From the NCBI GenBank assembly GCA_028684915.1, contig JAQUEZ010000080.1:1-25316 (forward strand): a stretch of DNA of 25,316 nt. The letters run 5' to 3'. The notes beneath the pieces are model-generated. The model searched no databases. It was not told where the DNA came from and worked only from the letters and a program-made list of their open reading frames with translations. The DNA comes from Desulfobulbus sp. Lineage in GTDB: Bacteria; Desulfobacterota; Desulfobulbia; Desulfobulbales; Desulfobulbaceae. Shown one piece after another: positions 8,344-14,772 of the stretch (position 1 is its first letter; the number at the start of each line of letters is the position of its first letter). A program made the position numbers and the translations under genes.

Positions 8344-8523
8344 ATAAAATTTGACTTGCAAAGGCCTAAATCCGCTGACCTGCATAAATATCAAAGGATG
8401 ACGTATAGTTGCCCGGGCTGCGCTAGGCAGGCCGGACAAAGAAAGCATGGGAAGGCGGGAGACTGAGGAAAGAAGCCTGTCGCTGAATGGCTCGGGCAAA
8501 TGGAATCGGTTGGGAATTATTGC

Positions 8524-8549
8524 CGTTTTCGTTGGAATACACGAAAACG
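8524..8549 (-). other. Hairpin downstream of the regulator gene
   Basis: Nine perfectly paired bases (8524-8532 with 8541-8549) and an 8-base loop, located between the regulator stop and the glcD promoter. No T run follows on the minus strand, so it may be a weak terminator, an RNA processing or stability element, or incidental. Confidence 0.4.
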
Positions 8550-8623
8550 CTGCATCCTTTTTCTATGATTACTCCGTTCGTGCTCTGCTGTCTGCTATGA
8601 AGCGGAGGTAGGGAAAACTCATA

Positions 8624-9373
8624 TTACTGAGAAACGCGGTGGGAAACGTAGGCGATGCTTCGCTGTTCGGCAAAGTTGAGATGGAGCATCATGGCCTCGC
8701 GGGCAACCTCGGGCTTTTTGCCCTTGATGGCCTCGACAATGGAGGCGTGGTGACTGAACAGGAGCTTGTGGTCGTCCTGGGTCAGATAGACTGCTCGCCA
8801 GACGCCGCGCTGGAATTCTTTCATGGCGTCAAACAGGCTCTGCATCAGATGCAGCCAGACGATGTTGTGGGTGGCGCGGGCGATAACAATGTGGAGGTTG
8901 GCGTCCAGATCTTCCGAGGGGAGTTCGCCTGCGAGGTTTTTCTCCATCCCCTTGAGGATCTCGTCCATACGCCGCAAATCTTCGGGGAGGGCGCGTTCAG
9001 CGGCATAAAAAGCGGTCCAGGATTCCATGCATTTGCGGACCTCGATAACCTCGAGGGCCCGGTCCTGCTGGCTGCGGATCAGATCGCTTAATGCATTGCC
9101 CTGGCTGGGATCAACTAGGCTTAAAACCACGGTGCCGCCACCCTGGTACGACATGACCAGGCCGGCAGAAGCAAGTATATTGAGCGCTTCACGGACCGAG
9201 GGCCGGGAGACACCGAACATTTCGGCCAGTTCCCGTTCCGGGGGCAATTTGTCTCCGGGGGCAAAGTCACCGGCCAAGATCGATTCGCGTATTTGGTCGG
9301 CGATCTGGCTGGAGACTTTTTTAGGCTTGATTGGTTTGAATCGCATGGTCATCCAATAAGGCAAAGAAAACAT
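8624..9373 (-). CDS. FadR-subfamily GntR transcriptional regulator, likely lactate-responsive (LldR/LutR-like)
   Basis: Predicted DNA-binding regulator of the surrounding lactate genes. Its 249 residues have a GntR winged helix at about 17-85 (VSSQIADQIRESILAGDF, PPERELAEMFGVSRPSVREAL, YQGGGTVV). An FCD effector domain at about 95-240 follows, with the family metal-binding set plausibly D157, H161, H208 or H209, and H231, and the effector-contact-like R113. The start at 9373 is favoured by AAGGAG eight bases before it; internal Met8 or Met10 are alternatives. It sits between lctP and glcD on the same strand but is separated from both by over 340 bases, so it may have its own transcript. Three TGGT-nnn-ACCA palindromes in the cluster match the binding sites of LldR, PdhR and LutR relatives. 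Lactate as effector is inferred from context; the repressor or dual mode is not known. Confidence 0.87.
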   Translation of the reverse strand: MFSLPYWMTMRFKPIKPKKVSSQIADQIRESILAGDFAPGDKLPPERELAEMFGVSRPSVREALNILASAGLVMSYQGGGTVVLSLVDPSQGNALSDLIRSQQDRALEVIEVRKCMESWTAFYAAERALPEDLRRMDEILKGMEKNLAGELPSEDLDANLHIVIARATHNIVWLHLMQSLFDAMKEFQRGVWRAVYLTQDDHKLLFSHHASIVEAIKGKKPEVAREAMMLHLNFAEQRSIAYVSHRVSQ

Positions 9374-9494
9374 TCAAGAGGCTCCTTTCTACTCCATAAC
9401 TTATGGGAATGCAAGTCAGTGTCAGATCGGCACGGAGGGATCACATTGCGCAAATTCGTGTCTATGGAGAGGTCTCAATGATCGTGGCAAGCGC

Positions 9495-9517
9495 CGGTTG
9501 TTGGTTGCCACCAACCG
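9495..9517. promoter_or_regulatory. Palindrome upstream of the regulator gene, possible operator or hairpin
   Basis: GTTGGT at 9500-9505 and ACCAAC at 9510-9515 are perfect arms separated by four bases, 127 bases before the regulator start. It resembles the other operators but their spacing is three, so it may instead be an RNA hairpin (CGGTTG 9495-9500 with CAACCG 9512-9517). Autoregulation through it is speculative. Confidence 0.3.
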
Positions 9518-9584
9518 AAAATACTCCGGACGGCATGACCACTACCGCCCGGAGTTGCGCGCGTCCTTTCCTTCCAGGGGGCGT

Positions 9585-9616
9585 GTTAATCGGTCAGGGG
9601 GAATTGACCGGTTAAC
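9585..9616. other. Imperfect 12-bp inverted repeat
   Basis: GTTAATCGGTCA at 9585-9596 pairs with TGACCGGTTAAC at 9605-9616 at 11 of 12 positions around an 8-base loop. It is too symmetrical to dismiss, but lacks a U tract and does not fit the TGGT-nnn-ACCA operator. Its role is unknown: a terminator remnant or a binding site for another factor. Confidence 0.4.
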
Positions 9617-9663
9617 TCCAAAAGAAAAGAGACAGGAGAGAAGAACAGCATGGGGATGGGGCA

Positions 9664-9700
9664 GGCATACTCCGCAAGGAAACAACTCCCGAAGTATGCC
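9664..9700 (-). terminator. Hairpin just after lctP, possible transcript end or processing site
   Basis: GGCATACT at 9664-9671 pairs with AGTATGCC at 9693-9700 with a 21-base loop, starting 17 bases beyond the lctP stop. No T run follows on the minus strand, so it is a weak terminator candidate. Confidence 0.35.
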
Positions 9701-9716
9701 CACGGAGAATCACTCC

Positions 9717-11411
9717 TTAGAAAATTCCAGGGTAGAGAACGTATACAAACACTGATCCCAACGTGCCGGCGCACAAACCGTATACCAACAGGGGGAGTGA
9801 GTTTCTACGGATCAGCATCCCTTCCATACCAGCCAAGCCAACGGTAGCGGAAGCTGCGACGATGTTATGGATGCACACCATGTTTCCCATGGCGCCACCA
9901 ACAGCCTGGAGAGCGACAACGATCTGATGCGATATTCCCAACTGTGAAGCGGTCGCGTACTGGAACTCGGCAAACAGAAGGTCCGATACAGTGTTGGAGC
10001 CGGTGATGAAGGCACCCAGTGCGCCAACAAAGGAGGCGAACATCGGCCAGGTGTTACCGGTCATGGCAGCTGCGGTCTGCGCCATGGACAACGGCATAGA
10101 CGGAATGCCGATGGTATTTTTAGCGGATTGTTTGAAGATCTCAACCAGGGCAACTGCAAAGAACAGGGCGATGGCCGGATTTTTCATCCGTTTGATCGAG
10201 TCAGACCAGGCCGCGGCAACTTTCTCGCCAGGCATCTTGTGGATGAAGATGGTCAGGATGGCGACCAGCATGAAAGGGATGGTGCCCGGCAGGTAGAGCG
10301 GTTGCATGGAGAACTTAACCGACTCGTAGCCCATGATATGGGGGATGGAAAAGCTGATAGATTTCAGCCAGGCATTGAGCGGCAGGCTTTTGATGCGGGT
10401 CAGAACTAAAATGGCACCGATAAGCACGTAGGGTAACCATGCTCTGAATTGGCTCATGTGGGCTTTGAACTCGCATTTTTCAGAAGTGGCGATATCTCCG
10501 GTCCACTCTTTATCCCAGGTAGACTGCGCGCCGAAGTCCCAGGACGTTTTTGGGAGAAGAAAACCTTTTTTTGCTGCACTCACAACCAAAGCGGTGGCAA
10601 TCAATCCGCCGATGAGGCTGGGAAATTCCTCGCCGATGAAGAAGGCGGTCGCTGTGTAGGGAATGGCAAAACAGGTAGAGGCGAACAGGGAGAACTTCCA
10701 CGCGCCCAGACCTTCGGTCCAGGATTTTTTCTCACCAAAGAAGCGGGTGAGCATCATGTTGACGAAGAGTGGCATGATGAAAATCATCGGCAGGTGGAGC
10801 AGGGCTGCCCATTGGCCAATCACTTTGAGGAACATGCCAAAGGAGGTGATGTCGCCAGCCTGGCCAGCGGCAATGGCGGCTTCAATCTGCGGCTTAAGGT
10901 TTTTAAGGCCGAACCAGACCGGAGTCCCAACGGCACCAAAGGTAACCGGAAAGGAGTTGAGGATCAGGCAGACCATGGCGGCGGCCAGTGCCGGAAAGCC
11001 GAGGCTGAGCAACAGCGGGGCGGCGATGGCAGCAGGAGTACCGAAGCCGGCCGCACCCTCAAGGAAGGCAGAGAAAACGGTGGCGATAATGATGACCTGG
11101 ACCCGGCGGTCGCGGCTAATGCCGTGGAAGCCGTGGTTGATGGTCTCCATGCCACCACTGTCACGCAGGGTATAGAGAATGAGAATGGCACCAAAAACAA
11201 TGATAAGAACGTTAACAGCTCCGCCGAACCCGCTGAGGGTTGAGGCGATGACAAAGCCAATGTCCATCTTCCACACATAGACACCGGCAAGGGCGGTAAC
11301 CAGCCAAGCCAGGGGCATAGCTTTGGTCGCAGGCCAACGGAGGCCGACCATAAGAACCAAAGCCAGAGCGATAGGCGCTAGGGCAACGAGGGCAAGTAAT
11401 TGAAGCGGCAT
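9717..11411 (-). CDS. lctP: L/D-lactate permease, LctP family
   Basis: Predicted inner-membrane lactate:proton symporter of the LctP family (TC 2.A.14), supplying lactate to the two dehydrogenases. The 564 residues match the usual length (E. coli LldP is 551) and consist largely of hydrophobic helices from the N-terminus (LLALVALAPIALALVL) to the C-terminus (LLVYGLCAGTLGSVFVYVLY). Family hallmarks are E118-G-A-A-G-F-G-T-P, SFPVTFGAVGTPVWFG, and GSNTVSDLLFAEFQY near the C-terminal end. The start at 11411 has AAGGAG seven bases upstream. It is transcribed leftward from the divergent control region; its predicted transcript carries a leader of about 230 bases. An operator overlaps its promoter. 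Glycolate transport is possible too, since the family is not strictly specific. Confidence 0.94.
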   Translation of the reverse strand: MPLQLLALVALAPIALALVLMVGLRWPATKAMPLAWLVTALAGVYVWKMDIGFVIASTLSGFGGAVNVLIIVFGAILILYTLRDSGGMETINHGFHGISRDRRVQVIIIATVFSAFLEGAAGFGTPAAIAAPLLLSLGFPALAAAMVCLILNSFPVTFGAVGTPVWFGLKNLKPQIEAAIAAGQAGDITSFGMFLKVIGQWAALLHLPMIFIMPLFVNMMLTRFFGEKKSWTEGLGAWKFSLFASTCFAIPYTATAFFIGEEFPSLIGGLIATALVVSAAKKGFLLPKTSWDFGAQSTWDKEWTGDIATSEKCEFKAHMSQFRAWLPYVLIGAILVLTRIKSLPLNAWLKSISFSIPHIMGYESVKFSMQPLYLPGTIPFMLVAILTIFIHKMPGEKVAAAWSDSIKRMKNPAIALFFAVALVEIFKQSAKNTIGIPSMPLSMAQTAAAMTGNTWPMFASFVGALGAFITGSNTVSDLLFAEFQYATASQLGISHQIVVALQAVGGAMGNMVCIHNIVAASATVGLAGMEGMLIRRNSLPLLVYGLCAGTLGSVFVYVLYPGIF

Positions 11412-11637
11412 TTCAAGTCTCCTTAATAACTTTTGCGCATTGCTGCGCTTCCATGTTGGCAGGACGCCTGAGCATCCGCCGTCGCGTTATCTCCCCGCAG
11501 GTTCCCGGCGGCGGAGGGATTGACAACTGTCCAAATCATAACGGGGGTACTCCTTCATAAGTGAGTTGATCGTAGATCCCCACCAGCGGGGTACTAACGG
11601 ATTACCAGGAAGAGCGCGCATCGCTTCATGGATCGTT

Positions 11638-11654
11638 AATTGGTAATACCAGTT
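11638..11654 (-). promoter_or_regulatory. FadR/LldR-type operator O2 at the lctP promoter
   Basis: On the minus strand it reads AACTGGTATTACCAATT, a near-perfect 17-bp palindrome with TGGTA and TACCA arms around one central base. It is the best of the three cluster sites and overlaps the candidate -10 of the lctP promoter. The known sites of LldR and PdhR share this core, so the regulator at 8624-9373 is the expected binder. Confidence 0.75.
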
Positions 11655-11678
11655 ATCTTACCTGGAAAAACTTGTCAA
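11650..11678 (-). promoter_or_regulatory. Candidate promoter of lctP
   Basis: Minus strand: TTGACA at 11678-11673, then GATAAC at 11657-11652 (15-base spacing) or TAACTG at 11655-11650 (17-base spacing), merging into operator O2. The arrangement duplicates that of the glcD promoter base for base at the key positions. Confidence 0.55.
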
Positions 11679-11738
11679 TAAATTTTTCGATAAAATCTAA
11701 AAAAGCATGTTGACAAAGGGTGATACTTTGCAATAAGG

Positions 11739-11769
11739 TTGACCATAAGTTGGTTTTACAATTTATAAT
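11739..11769 (+). promoter_or_regulatory. Candidate promoter of the lut genes
   Basis: A perfect TATAAT at 11764-11769 with TTGACC at 11739-11744 (19-base spacing, long). An alternative uses an exact TTGACA at 11710-11715 with AATAAG at 11732-11737. Operator O3 lies between -35 and -10 of the first option. Transcription would start about 85 bases before lutC. Confidence 0.55.
11748..11764 (+). promoter_or_regulatory. FadR/LldR-type operator O3 at the lut promoter
   Basis: AAGTTGGTTTTACAATTT runs across 11747-11764 and carries TGGT-TTT-ACAA, one base off the TGGT-nnn-ACCA core. It is the weakest of the three sites, but it is placed exactly between the -35 and -10 elements of the lut promoter, where binding would block RNA polymerase. 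Confidence 0.5.
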
Positions 11770-11863
11770 AATATGACCAGTGCTGTTGAAGCGGCTCGGT
11801 AATGGCCGACGGTATGGCCGGTCTAGGCTTCGCCGGAGCAATTCGGAATGGAGGAGGAAACTG

Positions 11864-12412
11864 ATGTACGAACAGTTTAAAACTAGAGCCGAGGGTGTGA
11901 GCGCAGAGGTGCATCGAGTTGCAAACTCTGCAGAGGCGCTGACCTTTCTTGCTGATTTTTTTTCCAAAGAAGGTGTGGCTGAGCAGTCTGGCCAATATGG
12001 CGTTTTTGCCGATTGTCCCTTTCTCGCCACCATTGATCGTAAAGTTCTTGAAGCCATAGACGGCTTGAGCTTTGAGGTGAGCCGCGATCGGGCTGCCGCA
12101 GCCAAAGTCGGTATCAGTCAGGTTGATTGGGCTTTGGCCGACACCGGAACCCTGGTTCAGGATGCCACTGCTATCGATAAACGGCTGGTTTCCACTCTGC
12201 CGACCATCCATGTCGCCCTGATTGCTACCGCAGGGCTTCGCCCGGATATGCCCACCGTGCTGACCGAGGCGGATCCGCATACCGCTCATTACATCGCCAT
12301 GATCACCGGCCCCAGCCGCACCGCAGATATTGAGCGGGTGCTGACCATCGGCGTCCATGGGCCAGAACGGCTCGTCATCGTGTTCATCGATCAGCTGGGA
12401 GGGAGTAACTAA
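11864..12412 (+). CDS. lutC: LutC-like LUD domain protein of L-lactate oxidation
   Basis: Subunit of the LutABC-type iron-sulfur L-lactate dehydrogenase; in Bacillus subtilis all three Lut proteins are required for growth on L-lactate. The 182-residue LUD (YkgG) domain has ALADTGTLV at 90-98, LPTIHVALI at 112-120, GPSRTADIE at 149-157 and GVHGP at 163-167. It is shorter than B. subtilis LutC (about 240), mainly at the N-terminus, as in other sulfate-reducer homologues. The start at 11864 has a strong AGGAGG at 11852-11857; the in-frame extension to 11780 would span the promoter transcript start and adds only basic residues. Its TAATG overlaps the next start by one base, indicating coupled translation. 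L-lactate as substrate is inferred from the family. LUD proteins bind no known cofactor that can be read here. Confidence 0.9.
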   Translation: MYEQFKTRAEGVSAEVHRVANSAEALTFLADFFSKEGVAEQSGQYGVFADCPFLATIDRKVLEAIDGLSFEVSRDRAAAAKVGISQVDWALADTGTLVQDATAIDKRLVSTLPTIHVALIATAGLRPDMPTVLTEADPHTAHYIAMITGPSRTADIERVLTIGVHGPERLVIVFIDQLGGSN

Positions 12413-14553
12413 TGCAGCAGGAATTTAAACAATCCATTGATCGCGCCCTCCATAACGCCAACCTTACCGGGGCGCTCGGCAAATTTTCCGAAGCCTACAA
12501 GGTCAATCGGGCCAAGGCGTACGAAGGCATAGATTTCGAGGCCCTGCGCACCACGATTGCCGGAGTGAAAGGCTATGCCGCTTCACATATCGAGGAACTG
12601 TGCGATCTGTTCCAGAAAAATGCTGAAGCCAAGGGGACCAAGGTCTTCCGCGCCAATGATCCGGAAAAAGTCCGCGAATATATATTGAAAGTCGCCCAGG
12701 AAAGCGGGGTGAAATCGATCGTTAAATCCAAGTCCATGGCCACTGAGGAGATCCACCTCAATCCGTATCTGGAGAAGGCCGGGATTGAAGTCAATGAGAC
12801 CGACCTAGGCGAATGGATTATCCAGTTGGCCGGTCAGACCCCCTCGCACATGGTTATGCCCGCCATTCACATGACCAAGGAAGAGGTGGCCGACATCTTT
12901 TCCAAGGAAGTCGATGAGCGGCTGAACTCCGATATTCCTCGCCTGGTTAAGGTAGCCAGAGGCGAGATGCGGCCCAAGTTCCTCCGTGCCGACATGGGCA
13001 TTTCCGGTGGTAACATTGCGGTGGCTGAAACCGGCTCTGTTGCCCTGGTGACCAACGAGGGCAACGCCCGTATGGTGACCACCCTGCCCAAAATTCATAT
13101 TGCCGTGGTGGGTGTTGAAAAGCTGGTGGCCAAGTTCAGTGAGATCGCTCCGATCCTCAAAGCCCTGCCGCGCAGTGCCACCGCCCAGTTGCTGACCTCG
13201 TATGTTACCATTATCTCCGGACCGACCCCCACCACCGATGGCGGCGTGAAAGAACTGCATGTCATCCTCATGGATAACCATCGCACCGATATGGCGGCCG
13301 ACCCTCTGTTCAAAGAGGCCTTGCAGTGTATCCGCTGTGCCTCCTGCCTGAACGTCTGTCCGATCTTTCGCCTGGTCGGCGGTCATGTATTTGGCAAGGT
13401 CTACACCGGCGGTATCGGCACTATCCTTACCGCTTGGCATGATGAGTTGAAGAGCTCTGAAGACATCCAGGGACTCTGCATCCAGTGTGGGGCCTGTAAG
13501 GATGTTTGCCCGGGTAAGATCGATATCCCCGGCTTGATCATGGAGATTCGTCGTCGTCTGGTGAAAGAGCAGGGACTGTCGGTGCTGCAGAAATCCATTT
13601 TCACTGTGGTGAACAACCGGAGGGTCTTCCATGCCATGCTCCGGGCCGCTTCGGTGGCTGCCAAACCCTTTGCCAAAGGCACCAAGTTCATCCGCCATTT
13701 GCCGATGTTTTTGGCCGATCTTACCGATGGCCGCAGCCTACCGGCAATTGCGCCGAAACCGTTTCGCGATGTGTTCCAAACCATCAACCAGCCCAAGGGG
13801 TTGCAGGAAAAGGTGGTGTTCTATGCTGGTTGCCTGATTGATTTTGCCTATCCTGAAATGGGTGAGGCCCTGGTGAAGATCCTCAACAAGGCCGGAATCG
13901 AGGTCGTCTTTCCCGAAGGGCAGACGTGTTGCGGCGCACCTGCCCGCTATAACGGTGCGTATGAAACCGCTGCTGGTAATGCGGTCGACAACATTCAAGC
14001 TCTGTTGGCCGAACCGGCCGACTATGTGGTTTCCGCCTGTCCGACCTGTACCGTGGCCTTGGATCATGAGTTCATCGCGACCTTTGAGTCGCTTGGGCGG
14101 CGCAAATGGCTTCCCCAAGCGCGTCAACTTGCCGATAAGACCATTGATTTTTCCACATTGGTGAAAAAACTGGTTGATGAAGGACGTCTCACCCTCAAGG
14201 AAGGGCAGGAGCTTGGCAAGATCACCTATCATGATTCTTGCCACCTCAAGCGGACCCTCAAGGCTGATCAGCCGCCACGAGCCCTGCTTGAAAAGGCTGG
14301 CTATGAGGTGACCGAGATGTTCGAATGTGATATTTGTTGCGGTATGGGTGGATCTTACTCCATCAAATTGCCGGAGATTTCAGCTCCCATCCTTCAACGG
14401 AAATTAAAAAATATCAAAGATACCGGTACGCCGGTGGTAGCCATGGATTGTCCCGGCTGCGTCATGCAGATTCGTGGCGGCATGGATCAGGATGGTGCCG
14501 GAGTCCAGGTGCGCCATACGGTTGAGCTTATCGCCAATCAACTGGCAGATTGA
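12412..14553 (+). CDS. LutB-LutA fusion: LUD, two 4Fe-4S clusters and two CCG domains
   Basis: Predicted catalytic and electron-transfer core of L-lactate dehydrogenase. The 713 residues equal the sum of separate B. subtilis LutB (about 479) and LutA (about 238). Residues about 1-300 are a LUD domain (GISGGNIAVAETGSVAL, TTLPKIHIAVVGVEKL, TIISGPTPTTD). Two 4Fe-4S motifs follow at C306-C309-C312-C316 (CIRCASCLNVCP) and C356-C359-C362-C366 (CIQCGACKDVCP). The LutA part then carries two CCG units: YAGCLIDFAYPEMG, C506-C507 (TCCGAPARYN), SACPTC, then HDSC610HL, C642-C643 (ICCGMGGS) and C680-x2-C683 (DCPGCVMQI). All cluster cysteines are intact. The start overlaps the lutC stop. The same fused form is known in Desulfovibrio. 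No membrane helix is seen, and the electron acceptor is not encoded nearby. Confidence 0.9.
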   Translation: MQQEFKQSIDRALHNANLTGALGKFSEAYKVNRAKAYEGIDFEALRTTIAGVKGYAASHIEELCDLFQKNAEAKGTKVFRANDPEKVREYILKVAQESGVKSIVKSKSMATEEIHLNPYLEKAGIEVNETDLGEWIIQLAGQTPSHMVMPAIHMTKEEVADIFSKEVDERLNSDIPRLVKVARGEMRPKFLRADMGISGGNIAVAETGSVALVTNEGNARMVTTLPKIHIAVVGVEKLVAKFSEIAPILKALPRSATAQLLTSYVTIISGPTPTTDGGVKELHVILMDNHRTDMAADPLFKEALQCIRCASCLNVCPIFRLVGGHVFGKVYTGGIGTILTAWHDELKSSEDIQGLCIQCGACKDVCPGKIDIPGLIMEIRRRLVKEQGLSVLQKSIFTVVNNRRVFHAMLRAASVAAKPFAKGTKFIRHLPMFLADLTDGRSLPAIAPKPFRDVFQTINQPKGLQEKVVFYAGCLIDFAYPEMGEALVKILNKAGIEVVFPEGQTCCGAPARYNGAYETAAGNAVDNIQALLAEPADYVVSACPTCTVALDHEFIATFESLGRRKWLPQARQLADKTIDFSTLVKKLVDEGRLTLKEGQELGKITYHDSCHLKRTLKADQPPRALLEKAGYEVTEMFECDICCGMGGSYSIKLPEISAPILQRKLKNIKDTGTPVVAMDCPGCVMQIRGGMDQDGAGVQVRHTVELIANQLAD

Positions 14554-14568
14554 TCGCTGCTTCGTTTT

Positions 14569-14590
14569 CGGCCCGGTTTGTCGCGGGCCG
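14569..14590 (+). terminator. GC hairpin after the lut operon
   Basis: CGGCCCG at 14569-14575 pairs with CGGGCCG at 14584-14590 around 8 bases, 16 bases past the lutBA stop. A second small hairpin overlaps its 3' side. There is no T run, so termination may be partial or factor-dependent. Confidence 0.45.
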
Positions 14591-14626
14591 TTGCCGGGAA
14601 CGGCGGTCAAAAGTGCCTGATTTAAT

Positions 14627-14655
14627 TTGATAGAAATCTGAAAGAGTTATACACT
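14627..14655 (+). promoter_or_regulatory. Candidate promoter of pta-ackA
   Basis: TTGATA at 14627-14632 (one mismatch to TTGACA) with TACACT at 14650-14655 at 17-base spacing; TATACA at 14648-14653 is an alternative. It would give pta-ackA an independent start after the lut hairpin. No TGGT-nnn-ACCA operator was found near it. Confidence 0.45.
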
Positions 14656-14675
14656 ATCATCAAGTAAAAATATCG

Positions 14676-14713
14676 GTCCCCGCTCGAAGACACTCGCTGC
14701 TTCGAGCGGGGAC
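14676..14713 (+). terminator. 14-bp perfect hairpin in the pta leader
   Basis: GTCCCCGCTCGAAG at 14676-14689 pairs perfectly with the bases at 14700-14713 around a 10-base loop. No T run follows. It lies downstream of the candidate pta promoter and 59 bases before pta. It may be a terminator for upstream transcripts, a 5' stabilising element, or a protein-binding stem. Confidence 0.45.
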
Positions 14714-14772
14714 AATCCGTTTCCCCCCAATTTCCCTGCCCATATTTCTACGGGTGCAGGAGGTCCCATTTC

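Larger units (their letters stand above)
8214..8623. other. 410-base gap between regulator and glcD: promoter, operator and a hairpin
   Basis: Holds the glcD promoter/operator (8303-8343, minus strand). It also holds a 9-bp hairpin, CGTTTTCGT at 8524-8532 with ACGAAAACG at 8541-8549, about 75-100 bases past the regulator stop and without a clear T run. Nothing coding is supported here. Confidence 0.6.
9374..9716. other. 343-base gap between lctP and the regulator, rich in inverted repeats
   Basis: No gene is supported. Four inverted repeats are visible: CGGTTG/CAACCG nested with GTTGGT/ACCAAC (9495-9517), ACTCCGG/CCGGAGT (9523-9529 with 9549-9555), an 11-of-12 repeat (9585-9596 with 9605-9616) and GGCATACT/AGTATGCC (9664-9671 with 9693-9700). 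The last begins 17 bases after the lctP stop. None has a clear T run on the minus strand. The regulator's promoter was not resolved. Confidence 0.55.
11412..11863. other. Divergent control region between lctP and the lut genes
   Basis: 452 bases without a supported gene. It holds the lctP promoter and operator O2 (11638-11678, minus strand) and the lutC promoter and operator O3 (11710-11769, plus strand). The long lctP leader (11412 to about 11645) has GC-rich pairing potential and a 20-codon reading frame that stops one base before lctP. Confidence 0.7.

Noticed and set aside
9498..9755. 85-codon plus-strand frame in the lctP-regulator gap
   Set aside because: Overlaps the lctP end, has no ribosome site, and consists of basic low-complexity residues over inverted-repeat DNA.
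10449..11243. 264-codon plus-strand frame inside lctP
   Set aside because: Antisense to conserved membrane segments of lactate permease; the translation is charged and repetitive as expected for a reverse-complemented hydrophobic gene.
11457..11475. Possible sigma-54 (-24/-12) promoter, TTGGCAGGACGCCTGAGCA
   Set aside because: The GG to GC spacing is 12 rather than 10 and the site points away from lctP, which has a better sigma-70-type promoter.
12805..13698. 297-codon minus-strand frame inside the LutB-LutA fusion
   Set aside because: Antisense to intact LUD and ferredoxin motifs, with no family features of its own.
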